Origin: Neptunomonas phycophila
Lineage (GTDB): Bacteria > Pseudomonadota > Gammaproteobacteria > Pseudomonadales > Balneatricaceae
NCBI RefSeq assembly: GCF_001922575.1
Contig: NZ_MRCI01000001.1
Location: 2,976,001-3,040,000 of the forward strand
Length of the DNA: 64,000 nucleotides
Reading direction: 5' to 3'
Below are positions 9,873-18,348 of the stretch, piece after piece (position 1 is the stretch's first letter; each line of letters starts with the position of its first letter). Position numbers and translations under genes: made by a program. The notes under the pieces were generated by a model. That model was not told the DNA's origin, did no database searches, and saw only the letters and a program-made list of their open reading frames with translations.

Positions 9873-10763
9873 GTGGATAAGCTAAAAGCGATGGCTACTT
9901 TTATAGAAATTGTTGATCGCGGCAGCTTATCCGCAGCAGCCGATGCAATGGATCGCTCCCCAGCTTCTGTTGTCCGCGCCTTAGCCGATTTAGAAAACCA
10001 TCTTGGTATACGTTTACTCAATCGCAGTACACGCCGAATATCCTTAACTGACGAAGGGCGCGATTACCTGCTGCGCTGTCGGCGTATACTCGCCGATATT
10101 AACGAAGCCGAGTTCCTTTTAGACGCCCGCCGTACCGCACCGGCAGGAAAACTCACGGTAACAGCCCCAATGATGTTTGGACGCCTTCACCTTATTCCGT
10201 TACTTAACCAATACCTAGCGGAACACCCAGGCTTACAGGTAGATATCACGCTAGTCGATCGTGTTGTAAACATTATTGATGAAGGGTTTGATATTGCGAT
10301 TCGTATAGGCCACTTAGCCGACTCATCATTGATATCGATGCCGCTGGGGCTGACCGCACCCGTTATTTGCGCCAGTCCAGCACTGATCAAACAACAAGGC
10401 ACCCCCAATACACCAAACGACTTAGCCAGTTGGCCCATCGTACGATTTAATCAGCACCACCACTGGGCCTTTAAGAATAGTGAAACGCTCAACACAGAAA
10501 ACATGTCCTTGGTCATGACAACCAACCAAGTGGACACCGCCATTAGCTCTGCTATAGCGGGTTTAGGAGTAACTCGACTATTCAGTTACCAAGTTGCCCA
10601 AGCCCTTGAACAAGGACAACTTATCCGGCTATTACCTGAATTTGAACCAACCTCCCTGCCAGTACAGTTTGTTTACCCTCACAACCGGTTATTGTCGTAC
10701 CGGGTTAGAGCGTTTTTAGACTGGGCTGGGCCACAATTAAAGGAGGTGTTGAAAGGGCGCTGA
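9873..10763 (+). CDS. LysR-family transcriptional regulator
   Basis: 296 residues. The N-terminal helix-turn-helix (MATFIEIVDRGSLSAAADAM, about residues 7-66) is followed by a LysR substrate-binding domain. Within it, the GKLTVTAPMMFGRLHLIPLL segment is typical of the subfamily near AaeR/DsdC-like regulators. The start is a GTG at 9873 with a good AAGGAA ribosome site just upstream. It probably controls the divergent VOC-GST pair. Its last 27 bp overlap the 3' end of the convergent HAD gene. Confidence 0.9.
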   Translation: MDKLKAMATFIEIVDRGSLSAAADAMDRSPASVVRALADLENHLGIRLLNRSTRRISLTDEGRDYLLRCRRILADINEAEFLLDARRTAPAGKLTVTAPMMFGRLHLIPLLNQYLAEHPGLQVDITLVDRVVNIIDEGFDIAIRIGHLADSSLISMPLGLTAPVICASPALIKQQGTPNTPNDLASWPIVRFNQHHHWAFKNSETLNTENMSLVMTTNQVDTAISSAIAGLGVTRLFSYQVAQALEQGQLIRLLPEFEPTSLPVQFVYPHNRLLSYRVRAFLDWAGPQLKEVLKGR

Positions 10764-11423
10764 TCTTGACCAGCTTAATATTGGCCACTGCCGCACTTGC
10801 GCATGAGCGATTAACTGCTCGCACGGGTTTACCAAATAGGTCTGATCCGCAAACAAGCATAGGGGTAAATCATTGATCGAGTCCGTATAAAAGTGTATCT
10901 CGCTAAACGGCTGCGCCTGTTCTCTCAACCACTGCTGAAGCCGTATGACTTTACCCTCTCGATAACTGGGCGTCCCGAGCACTTGATGAGTAAAACAGCC
11001 ATTTTTTTCAACCAAATCAATCCCGATCGATTGCTGAACTCCAATCCGAGTAGCAACCGCTTTCACTAAAAAAGCGATAGACGCGGAAATAATCAGCATG
11101 GGAACCGACTCTTGCGTGAGCTGGGTAATTAACGATTTAGCATTGGGGTATAACTGTGGCAGTATGCGAGTTTCCACGCACTGCTCAACCAGCGCCATCA
11201 CCTCACCTTTAGGCATAGCGGCTAATGGAGACATAGAGAAAGATAAGTAATCTTCCATGTTCATGTCTCCTTGTGCATATAAAGCCATAAGGCGTTTATC
11301 TTCATCTAAAAAGCCGGGGGATGAAGCAACCCCTTGATCAACTAAAAACTCATTCCATATCATGGCGCAATCGCCATCGATTAACGTTTCATCCAAGTCA
11401 AAGACATATAAAGGTTGCGCCAT
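10737..11423 (-). CDS. HAD-superfamily (IB) phosphatase, SerB-like
   Basis: 228 residues. Motif I is DLDET at residues 9-13, with the nucleophile and acid aspartates in DxDxT form. Motif II is the Ser in IISAS, and motif III/IV is the YTDSINDLPL acid pair. The helical cap lies between motifs I and II, as in phosphoserine phosphatase relatives. The reaction is hydrolysis of a phosphomonoester in the cytoplasm. It is the last gene of the import operon, starting one base after the ATPase stop. That suggests it dephosphorylates the imported compound or its breakdown product. The exact substrate is not readable. Confidence 0.85.
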   Translation of the reverse strand: MAQPLYVFDLDETLIDGDCAMIWNEFLVDQGVASSPGFLDEDKRLMALYAQGDMNMEDYLSFSMSPLAAMPKGEVMALVEQCVETRILPQLYPNAKSLITQLTQESVPMLIISASIAFLVKAVATRIGVQQSIGIDLVEKNGCFTHQVLGTPSYREGKVIRLQQWLREQAQPFSEIHFYTDSINDLPLCLFADQTYLVNPCEQLIAHAQVRQWPILSWSRSAPFQHLL

Positions 11424-11424
11424 T

Positions 11425-12444
11425 TTACACGCTCACCGGCTGAATTTCGTTTAAGTTAAATAGCAGCTCTAGTGAGGTCCCTGTGGATAACAGGCGTTCC
11501 GATGAGCGGTTCAACAAATCCACCGTTAACTCGCACCCTTGAACAAGCACTTGATATCGAATGATATTACCCAATAACTGATGGTCTTGAATAACACCCT
11601 GCTGTGGAGCCGATATATGAGCATCATATTGACGCCCAGCTTCTCTGACATAGATCGACTCAGGACGAATGGCCACTTTCCATTCGGTATCAATATTAAA
11701 AAGCCGCTTAGCATGGATAGCATCAACCAAGTTATAGTGCCCCATAAAACCGGCAACAAACTCATTAGCGGGCTGGGTATAAATTGATTCAGGAGAGCCC
11801 TGTTGCACTATTTGTCCTTTATTCATCAAGAAGATACGGTCAGACATCGTCATGGCTTCTTCTTGATCGTGCGTCACAAACACCGTCGTCAAATTCAGCT
11901 CTTTTTGAATATCTCTAATTTGCTGGCGCAATCGTTTGCGGATTTTTGCATCCAGCGCCGATAGCGGTTCGTCTAACAACAATATACGCGGCCGAACAAC
12001 CAAAGCACGTGCCAGCGCAACGCGCTGACGTTGCCCACCGGATAACTGATGTGGGTAATGTTGTTCTTTACCTTGTAGGTCAACCAACGCGATCACTTTC
12101 GCAACGTCGGTTGCTATTTGATCTGCAGCCAACTTTTTCATCTTTAAGCCAAACGCGATGTTGTCGAAGGCTGTCATATTGGGAAACAAGGCATACGATT
12201 GAAACACCATACCTATGCCGCGCTGCTGAGGCGTTTGGTGTGTAATATCCTCACCATCGACAGCGATAACACCACTATCAACCGGATTTAACCCGGCTAA
12301 ACTCCTCAGCAATGTGGACTTTCCGCAACCACTTGGCCCCAAAAGGGTCACAAATTCACCCTGTTCGATCGTGAAATCTATATCCTCAAAAACAGTATTT
12401 TCACCAAATCGCTTTGTTAACTGCGTAACACTCACATAACTCAT
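11425..12444 (-). CDS. ABC importer ATP-binding protein
   Basis: 339 residues. It shows Walker A GPSGCGKST, Q-loop FQSYALFP, signature LSGGQRQRVALARAL, Walker B ILLLDEPLSALD and the switch His in FVTHDQEEAM. A C-terminal TOBE-like regulatory domain (about 240-339) places it in the PotA/FbpC/PhnT group of importers. The group's substrates include polyamines, ferric iron, 2-aminoethylphosphonate and sugar phosphates. Its ATG overlaps the end of the upstream permease gene by 4 bp. It powers the two permeases encoded just before it. Confidence 0.95.
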   Translation of the reverse strand: MSYVSVTQLTKRFGENTVFEDIDFTIEQGEFVTLLGPSGCGKSTLLRSLAGLNPVDSGVIAVDGEDITHQTPQQRGIGMVFQSYALFPNMTAFDNIAFGLKMKKLAADQIATDVAKVIALVDLQGKEQHYPHQLSGGQRQRVALARALVVRPRILLLDEPLSALDAKIRKRLRQQIRDIQKELNLTTVFVTHDQEEAMTMSDRIFLMNKGQIVQQGSPESIYTQPANEFVAGFMGHYNLVDAIHAKRLFNIDTEWKVAIRPESIYVREAGRQYDAHISAPQQGVIQDHQLLGNIIRYQVLVQGCELTVDLLNRSSERLLSTGTSLELLFNLNEIQPVSV

Positions 12445-13229
12445 GATTGGTCCCCTCGGCTAAAGCGAGTAGCTAGCCAAGTCAGTAAAAAGATAAAAAA
12501 GAAGTAGGTCATCACCAATGCAGACGTAAAATGCCCACTGGTTTGGCGCATGTTATAAAGATAGATTTGCAAGGTTTCATAGCGAGTGCCCACCAGCATA
12601 TTAGCGAACACAAACTCACCTAACAGAAACGAGAAGGATAAAAACAGCGACGCTAGCAACCCTTTTTTAAGGTTAGGCAAAATCACCAGCCAAAAGGCTC
12701 GGGGCGTACTCGCCCCTAGTAAATGCGCCGCATCCATCAAATCATGTAGGTTGATTGCAGCAAAGCTATTGGAAATCGCCCGATACATAAACGGTAGCGC
12801 TATCGTGAAGTAAGTCCCCATCAGAATCCACGGTGTTCCTATTAGCTGAACATCGCTGTCGGCATACAACTGCAACAAACCTACAGACGACACCACCGGC
12901 GGAACCGCGAACGGCAATAAGATCAATACATTCATCACTTTATCTAGCTTCGGGAAATAGTAATGCACAATAAAGATCACCGGCATAATCAGTAATACGC
13001 TTAATGCCAATGTGGAGAAACAAATAAACAAACTACGGCCAAAAGCCAGTAAAAAACGCTCATCAGTCAATAGGGTTACATACCATTCCAACGTAAAGCC
13101 ATCCGGTAAAATAGTGGCCCCCCAGCTTGAAGCAACAGAATATAAAAAGGTGGCAACAATCGGGATCAACATGATCCCCACGATCGAATACACTACGGTT
13201 TTATGAAGGCATTGATTAGCGTTTTGCAT
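12441..13229 (-). CDS. ABC importer permease 2 (BPD inner-membrane component)
   Basis: 262 residues with about six membrane helices. The EAA-type coupling loop is visible as DAAHLLGASTPRAFWLVILP (about residues 165-184), the docking site for the ATPase. It is a PotC/PhnV-like permease. Its 5' end overlaps permease 1 by 14 bp and its 3' end overlaps the ATPase gene by 4 bp, so the stoichiometry is likely set by coupled translation. Confidence 0.9.
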   Translation of the reverse strand: MQNANQCLHKTVVYSIVGIMLIPIVATFLYSVASSWGATILPDGFTLEWYVTLLTDERFLLAFGRSLFICFSTLALSVLLIMPVIFIVHYYFPKLDKVMNVLILLPFAVPPVVSSVGLLQLYADSDVQLIGTPWILMGTYFTIALPFMYRAISNSFAAINLHDLMDAAHLLGASTPRAFWLVILPNLKKGLLASLFLSFSFLLGEFVFANMLVGTRYETLQIYLYNMRQTSGHFTSALVMTYFFFIFLLTWLATRFSRGDQS

Positions 13230-14064
13230 GATACCCCCTCGCTACCAGCCACTGATTAATGCACGTAATAAATGCCAATATAGCCATCACTAGCACTGAA
13301 ATAGCAGCAGCCAAATTAGGCTCAAGAAAAAGATCCCCCGACACCAAACTCGCGATTCGAATCGTGATGATGTTGTAATTACCCGAAGTCAGCGCATAAG
13401 CCGTAGCATACGCACCAATCGCATTCGCGATCAGGATAATAAAAGTCCCTAATAAGGCTGGAGATAACACGGGCAACGCAACATTTAGCCAGTATTGCCA
13501 TGTTTTTGCCCCCAACAGGGCGGCCGCTGATTGCCAATCGTCGTTCAAACCATCAAACGCGGGGTACAGCAGCAAAACGGCTAAAGGCACTTGGAAGTAA
13601 ATATAAATAACCAGCAAACCCCACTGCCCATACAGATTAAAATCATCAATTAATCCGTACTTTTTCAGCAATAAAGTAACCGCGCCATTGATGCCCAGAA
13701 TGATAATAAACGCGAATGCGATGGGTACACCCGTGAAGTTACTTGTCATATTCGTAAAGGCAATCACAGCCTCTCGAATTTTCGAATCCACCCGCCGTAG
13801 CGACGAAACCAACACCGTGGCAATAAGCAAACCCACCACAGCCGACCAAAACGACAACCACAAACTATTACTAAAGCCTTGCAACATAAAACTAGAATCA
13901 AAGACTTCGCTGTAGTTCTCAATGGAGATTTCGCCATCATAAATAAAGCTATTGGCTAACACCCAACCCATTGGCGCTAATTGAAAAGCGCAAAAGAACA
14001 CAAAAAAGGGAATAAGCCAAAGCAAGGGCTTCCAGGCAAAACGTTTACGAAGCCCCCTCAACAT
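13216..14064 (-). CDS. ABC importer permease 1 (BPD inner-membrane component)
   Basis: 282 residues, about six membrane helices. The EAA loop is QSAAALLGAKTWQYWLNVAL (about residues 187-206). It resembles PotB/PhnU-type permeases and should form a heterodimer with permease 2. The start overlaps the 3' end of the hydrolase gene by 7 bp. Confidence 0.9.
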   Translation of the reverse strand: MLRGLRKRFAWKPLLWLIPFFVFFCAFQLAPMGWVLANSFIYDGEISIENYSEVFDSSFMLQGFSNSLWLSFWSAVVGLLIATVLVSSLRRVDSKIREAVIAFTNMTSNFTGVPIAFAFIIILGINGAVTLLLKKYGLIDDFNLYGQWGLLVIYIYFQVPLAVLLLYPAFDGLNDDWQSAAALLGAKTWQYWLNVALPVLSPALLGTFIILIANAIGAYATAYALTSGNYNIITIRIASLVSGDLFLEPNLAAAISVLVMAILAFITCINQWLVARGYHAKR

Positions 14065-14861
14065 AACAAGCCTTTTGTCATAGGTTTAGAGTGCTCAAGG
14101 GATAGCAATTGACACACCACTCCACACAGCTCTGTTTGCTTAACATCGCAGCCAACATGAGAAAACTGATCCCCCATTACAAACAGCGGCACATCACGCT
14201 CTTCAGGTAAAATGCCACCATGGGACAGATCGTTATTCATTCCATGATCGCTTGTCACCAGTACTTGATAGCCCTCGGCCAACCACTGATCCAAATAGTT
14301 AGACAGATAAATATCAGCGCCGCGTGCCGAGTTTCGATATTGGCGGGAATCCAAACCGTGCTTATGCCCCATATCATCAATATTCATGGGATGGATTAGC
14401 AAAAAGTCGGGATCATAAGTGCGGCGTAAATATTCAGCATCTAAAAACAGCGCTTCGTCAGGGTAATGATCCCAATGGTAAAAAGCGCCATGCTGAATAT
14501 TTAGGGTTTCATCATGTGTCATACGATCGCGAACCGCATCATAAGGTGCTCGGTTATACAGCTCGCTAACCCAGTGATAAGCCGCCGCAGCCGTTACCTT
14601 ACCCTGCGATTTTGCCAAACTAAAAATGGACTCATGACGGGACAGTCGCACTATATTATTATTCACAATACCGCTATCAACCGGACGAACGCCGGTCAAA
14701 ATACACTCATACAACGGCCGAGACATAGAAGGCAGCTCACACTGCAGTTGGTATAAGGTTGCCCTGTGCTGCTCAATCAAACCATTCAAGTAGCCCATGC
14801 AATCATGAGCTACTTGATAATTGAGTCCATCCAGAACAACAAGGATGACCTTATTGCTCAT
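14058..14861 (-). CDS. Alkaline-phosphatase-superfamily hydrolase (NPP/phosphodiesterase type)
   Basis: 267 residues, no signal peptide, so probably cytoplasmic. Metal ligands of the superfamily can be followed: Asp11 in VVLDGLN, the DDMGHKHG pair, SDHGMN, and the His of SHGG. The nucleophile is most likely the Ser/Thr in PSMSRPLYE. Relatives hydrolyse phosphodiesters, phosphonoacetate or nucleotide pyrophosphates. Being inside a transporter operon that also encodes a HAD phosphatase, it probably splits the imported organophosphate or phosphonate. It starts 9 bp after the binding-protein gene. It is short for the NPP family, close to a bare catalytic domain. Confidence 0.8.
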   Translation of the reverse strand: MSNKVILVVLDGLNYQVAHDCMGYLNGLIEQHRATLYQLQCELPSMSRPLYECILTGVRPVDSGIVNNNIVRLSRHESIFSLAKSQGKVTAAAAYHWVSELYNRAPYDAVRDRMTHDETLNIQHGAFYHWDHYPDEALFLDAEYLRRTYDPDFLLIHPMNIDDMGHKHGLDSRQYRNSARGADIYLSNYLDQWLAEGYQVLVTSDHGMNNDLSHGGILPEERDVPLFVMGDQFSHVGCDVKQTELCGVVCQLLSLEHSKPMTKGLLC

Positions 14862-14870
14862 AGCAGCCTC

Positions 14871-15923
14871 TTACTTGACGTGAATTAGAACGTTTTCCTG
14901 CCATTGACGTGGCAGTTTACGTGCTGATTTTTCCCAAGCGGCGAAGTCCTTTACCGGATGAACGTTTTGGTATTGCTCATTAGGTAATAGTTTATCTTGT
15001 ACCGCTTGTGGTAATTCAACATTGGTTCGGATTGGACGTGCGTAGCCAGCCGCCAAGTTCACCTGACCTTTATCGCTGAAGATAAACTCACGTGCTAGTT
15101 TTGCAGCGTTCGGGTTTTTAGCAAACTTATTAATAATAGTGGTGTAACCAGAGATAACAGAGCCATCTTGAGGGATATTGACGCTAAAGCGATCACGCCC
15201 AAATTTGTCACGGTTATTTAACGCGTTAAAGTCCCATAGCACCGCCACTTCGACTTCACCCTTTTCGATATTAGCCGCACTAGGATCCGTTAATGACAAA
15301 TTCCCTTTCTGCGCCAGCTTCGCAAAGAACTCAATCGCCGGTTGCAAGTTCGTTTCATCACCACCATTTGCAAACGCAGCTGCCAACACGGCATTATTAG
15401 CCTGCGCAGCCGAACCCACATCCCCAAGGCTCACTTTATAATCACCATTGAGTAAGTCACTCCATGACTTAGGTGGATTTTCAACCAGATTGTTATTCGA
15501 GATAAATGCGATAGAACCCGTATAAGCAAGCGCCCAATGCCCTTCTTTATCTTTAGCCCATTCAGGGATTTCAGACCAAGTAGACGGCTTATAAGGCTGC
15601 GTTACCCCTTTTTTAACGGCCACATTAGCAAACGCAAAACCCACATCACCAATATCGGCTGTGGCGTTTTTCTTTTCAGCCGAAAATTTAGCAATCTCTT
15701 GCGCCGAGCTCATATCGGTATCTTGATGCTCCAAGCCGTAATTGGCTTTTAAATCAGCCCACGTATCTTTCCAGTTAGCCCATGAATCAGGCATCCCCAC
15801 ACTGTAAACCGCCCCTTCTTTTTTAGCGGCTTCGACAAGCGAGTTCATATCCGTCTCTGCCGCAAAGACAGATGCAGACATCGTAGTAGAAATTAATAGA
15901 GCACTGGCTAACACGCTTTTCAT
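14871..15923 (-). CDS. ABC importer periplasmic substrate-binding protein
   Basis: 350 residues. The signal peptide ends near residue 21 (SASVFA). The mature protein has the two-lobed type-II fold of the AfuA/FbpA/PotD/PhnS cluster, with typical segments EAAKKEGAVYSVGMPDSW, FISNNNLVENPPKSWSDLL and GYTTIINKFAKNPNAAKLA. AfuA-like members bind sugar phosphates and PhnS-like members bind 2-aminoethylphosphonate. The two hydrolases in this operon argue for a phosphorylated ligand rather than iron or a polyamine. It is the first gene. One regulator half-palindrome (15939-15950) overlaps the region just upstream of its ribosome site. Confidence 0.9.
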   Translation of the reverse strand: MKSVLASALLISTTMSASVFAAETDMNSLVEAAKKEGAVYSVGMPDSWANWKDTWADLKANYGLEHQDTDMSSAQEIAKFSAEKKNATADIGDVGFAFANVAVKKGVTQPYKPSTWSEIPEWAKDKEGHWALAYTGSIAFISNNNLVENPPKSWSDLLNGDYKVSLGDVGSAAQANNAVLAAAFANGGDETNLQPAIEFFAKLAQKGNLSLTDPSAANIEKGEVEVAVLWDFNALNNRDKFGRDRFSVNIPQDGSVISGYTTIINKFAKNPNAAKLAREFIFSDKGQVNLAAGYARPIRTNVELPQAVQDKLLPNEQYQNVHPVKDFAAWEKSARKLPRQWQENVLIHVK

Positions 15924-15938
15924 CGTCTTCGATCCTCT

Positions 15939-15950
15939 TGGACTAGGTCA
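15939..15950. promoter_or_regulatory. GntR/UTRA-type operator 1
   Basis: TGGACTAGGTCA, a near match to the TGGTCTAGACCA palindrome bound by HutC/NagR/DasR/PhnF-type regulators. It lies 16 bp upstream of the binding-protein start codon. It shares TGGACTAG with operator 2. Confidence 0.6.
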
Positions 15951-16100
15951 GTTGTTTAAATGAAAAGTCTATTAGTGAAATGTGACAGTTTAGATACAGA
16001 AATTTGACGATTTATCGCTATTCTTATGACGCCCATTCACCTGATTCGTAATATTCTTGTTATCTATCGCGTTTATATTGTGTGACAACGCAACAAACAA

Positions 16101-16112
16101 TGGACTAGACCA
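16101..16112. promoter_or_regulatory. GntR/UTRA-type operator 2
   Basis: TGGACTAGACCA, one base from the perfect TGGTCTAGACCA palindrome. It ends two bases before the start codon of the regulator gene and so occupies the place where a ribosome site would be. This suggests autoregulation and a leaderless or weakly translated regulator mRNA. Confidence 0.65.
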
Positions 16113-16114
16113 AG

Positions 16115-16831
16115 ATGCCGCCCCACGCGACAACTCAGCTTTCAAAAATAAAAATCACCATTCGAGAACAAATAGAATCAGGCGTGATTGCAGAAATGCA
16201 AAAGCTCCCTTCTGAGCGAGAACTCAGCCAACTCTTTAACACCACACGTATTACTATAAAAGACGCACTGGTATCCCTAGAAACAGAAGGGCTCATCTAC
16301 CGTGAAGAACGCCGCGGGTGGTATGTATCGCCACAACGCATTCGCTACAACCCTTTATCTCGTAGCCACTTCCATCAAATGATAAAAGACCAAAACCGCC
16401 GCGCCGAAACAACGCTCATCAACATCCGCAGCGAAATGGCCTCGGGGCAATATGCCGCGGCGCTGGAAATAGAAGGCATCACCCCTATCCATATCATTGA
16501 ACGTTTAAGGCACATCGATGGAAGGGCCGTGCTGTATGTAGAAAACTGCCTAAAAGCCGCCCTATTTCCAGCGGTGCTTGAGCAGCCCCTCACCCAATCG
16601 CTCACCCAACTTTATGCCGAGCACTACGGCTATCACACACAACGCTCCCGGTTCGATGTCATCCCTACATCCGCCCCCTTAAACGTCGCTAAAGCCCTTA
16701 ATCTCAGTGAAGGCCAACCGGTGTTAAAAATTTGCCGTGTTAATTACAAACAAGATGGGGAGTTACTAGACTGCGAGTTTGAGTACTGGCGACCCGATGC
16801 AGTGATGATTCAAATTGATAGTCGGGCGTGA
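16115..16831 (+). CDS. GntR-family regulator with UTRA domain
   Basis: 238 residues. The winged helix-turn-helix is at about 10-75 (LPSERELSQLFNTTRITIKD). The UTRA effector domain is at about 95-235, with the typical GITPIHIIERLRHIDGRAVL and EYWRPDAVMI end. It is divergent from the import operon and is the obvious candidate regulator. The two operators in the 191-bp shared region match its subfamily. No in-frame alternative start and no ribosome site are visible before the ATG at 16115. The effector is probably the imported compound or a phosphorylated metabolite. Confidence 0.9.
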   Translation: MPPHATTQLSKIKITIREQIESGVIAEMQKLPSERELSQLFNTTRITIKDALVSLETEGLIYREERRGWYVSPQRIRYNPLSRSHFHQMIKDQNRRAETTLINIRSEMASGQYAAALEIEGITPIHIIERLRHIDGRAVLYVENCLKAALFPAVLEQPLTQSLTQLYAEHYGYHTQRSRFDVIPTSAPLNVAKALNLSEGQPVLKICRVNYKQDGELLDCEFEYWRPDAVMIQIDSRA

Positions 16832-16903
16832 GGGAAGTAAAGCCAATTAGACTATTGAATTTTGAAATGGATAGAATGGTTACCTACCCATTTCAACTAT
16901 TAT

Positions 16904-17659
16904 TTAGTGGGCTCTAGCTAACCCATCATTTGAGTAAGGTAGTCTTATAAAGCTCTTAATAATATTCAGCGAACGCACCTTCCTAGCGACCTCTTGGCCT
17001 TCCCGGCTTCCGGCACTATTTGTATTACCTTCAATAGTGACCACTTTATTTCCACTAACGCTCTCTACAATTCCTATATGGGAAAATGTAAACACAACGA
17101 TATCACCCGGCTTTGGGGATAGAATAGCGCTTGAAGAGGAAAAAATTGTACAACCATTATTCTTCGCCCACACCGCTAAAAAACGCCACACCGAAGGCTC
17201 CCGCGGCGCATTTAACGAAGAAAAGTACGACGAGCGAATACATAGCTTCTGGACACATAATGAAACGAAAGATGCACACCATGGATAACCGTCAGTTTTA
17301 CCATTGATCACCAAATCATCTGCTTTAAAAATCTCAAGCAATTTAGCATCTTCACCCGCTCGATTATTACCGGTTTCTTTAGTGCCGATATAAGTAGCGG
17401 CAATAGCCGCCAACTGCTTTTGCGGGTTTAATGATTCAGAAGCAGCACGACTACTTAACAAAGCAGTCCAAGTCATCCGCCCAACAATACCATCAGCTAT
17501 TAACCCGCTTTGACTTTGAAAAACAACCACTGCCGCCTCTGTCTTCCTCCCAAAATGTCCATCAACCAAAAGACCAATAGCAAGCTTACTATTCAGCAAC
17601 GCCTGCAACTGGGCAACAGCGGCACCACGACTATTAAACTTGATGAGTTCGTAATTCAT
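16904..17659 (-). CDS. Peptidoglycan-binding and CHAP-domain hydrolase
   Basis: 251 residues, no signal peptide. Residues 5-70 form a PG_binding_1 domain (SRGAAVAQLQALLNSKL, VDGHFGRKTEAAVVVFQ, DGIVGRMTW). Residues 85-240 form a CHAP-type amidase/endopeptidase. The expected catalytic residues are Cys128 (PWCASF), His194 (FSHIGIV) and a polar residue near 210-212 (EGNTN). It should cut cell-wall peptides. It could be a phage-type endolysin or a secreted antibacterial effector; no holin or spanin gene is near. The gene before it encodes a small lipoprotein 38 bp away on the same strand. A cargo role in the accessory island is likely. Confidence 0.85.
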   Translation of the reverse strand: MNYELIKFNSRGAAVAQLQALLNSKLAIGLLVDGHFGRKTEAAVVVFQSQSGLIADGIVGRMTWTALLSSRAASESLNPQKQLAAIAATYIGTKETGNNRAGEDAKLLEIFKADDLVINGKTDGYPWCASFVSLCVQKLCIRSSYFSSLNAPREPSVWRFLAVWAKNNGCTIFSSSSAILSPKPGDIVVFTFSHIGIVESVSGNKVVTIEGNTNSAGSREGQEVARKVRSLNIIKSFIRLPYSNDGLARAH

Positions 17660-17697
17660 TTAAGTATTCCCTTACTTATAAACAATTTAAATACTGG

Positions 17698-18153
17698 CTA
17701 TTTCTTCTCTAAAAATACCCAGCCATCAAACGAAAATGTATGAAAAAAGCCCTTTTTAAACTTCAAGAGAACACCGCCCTCCACAGCATTTAAAGTGACC
17801 GCATCATTCTCTGCTACACCATTCCCAATACAAGTAAAAGTAGCTTCCACCTGCTCAGAAGTGATACCGGGTTCTTCGTAACTTAACGTGGCTTTTTGCG
17901 AACTCAACTCAGCGATAAGTACGCTTAACTCAGCCCCCCCCATATCCGTTAAATAGAGAGCCGGCTCGATGACAACCGCTGACGAGAACTGATCAAATGT
18001 AGAGAGGTCTGTGCCCACGAGAACACTGGACTGGGCATCAATATTAAGCGCCTCACAGGCCATCCTATTGACAAGATGGGCTTGCTTAGCACCGACGCAC
18101 CCTGAAAGGACAAACAGTGGAAATGCAGCTATAAATAACGTACACCATTTCAT
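17698..18153 (-). CDS. Small lipoprotein of unknown function
   Basis: 151 residues. The N-terminus has a hydrophobic stretch ending in LSGC, so Cys19 is the predicted lipidation site and the protein is probably anchored in the outer or inner membrane facing the periplasm. The rest is beta-rich with two further Cys residues (ACEAL and FTCIG). I do not recognise a family. It is the first gene of a pair with the CHAP hydrolase. A periplasmic lipoprotein next to a wall hydrolase is the usual layout of an immunity protein, but this is only contextual. Confidence 0.7.
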   Translation of the reverse strand: MKWCTLFIAAFPLFVLSGCVGAKQAHLVNRMACEALNIDAQSSVLVGTDLSTFDQFSSAVVIEPALYLTDMGGAELSVLIAELSSQKATLSYEEPGITSEQVEATFTCIGNGVAENDAVTLNAVEGGVLLKFKKGFFHTFSFDGWVFLEKK

Positions 18154-18348
18154 TACTTTACAATCCTTGTTAGTAAAAAAATCAGCGTAAACTTTACGAT
18201 TAAAGCTCTTTATTATGCAAGCACTTCATTACATAAACGGGTTCTCACCGCACCCCTAGCAAATAATACATAGAGTAAATCCACATAATATTTGCCTATT
18301 ACCCTCGCCATTTGCTCTACCTTGTGGAGAGCTGGGGAATTTTGCACC

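Noticed and set aside
16904-17659. Prophage lysis module
   Set aside because: Only a single endolysin-like gene is found, with no holin, spanin, structural or replication genes nearby.
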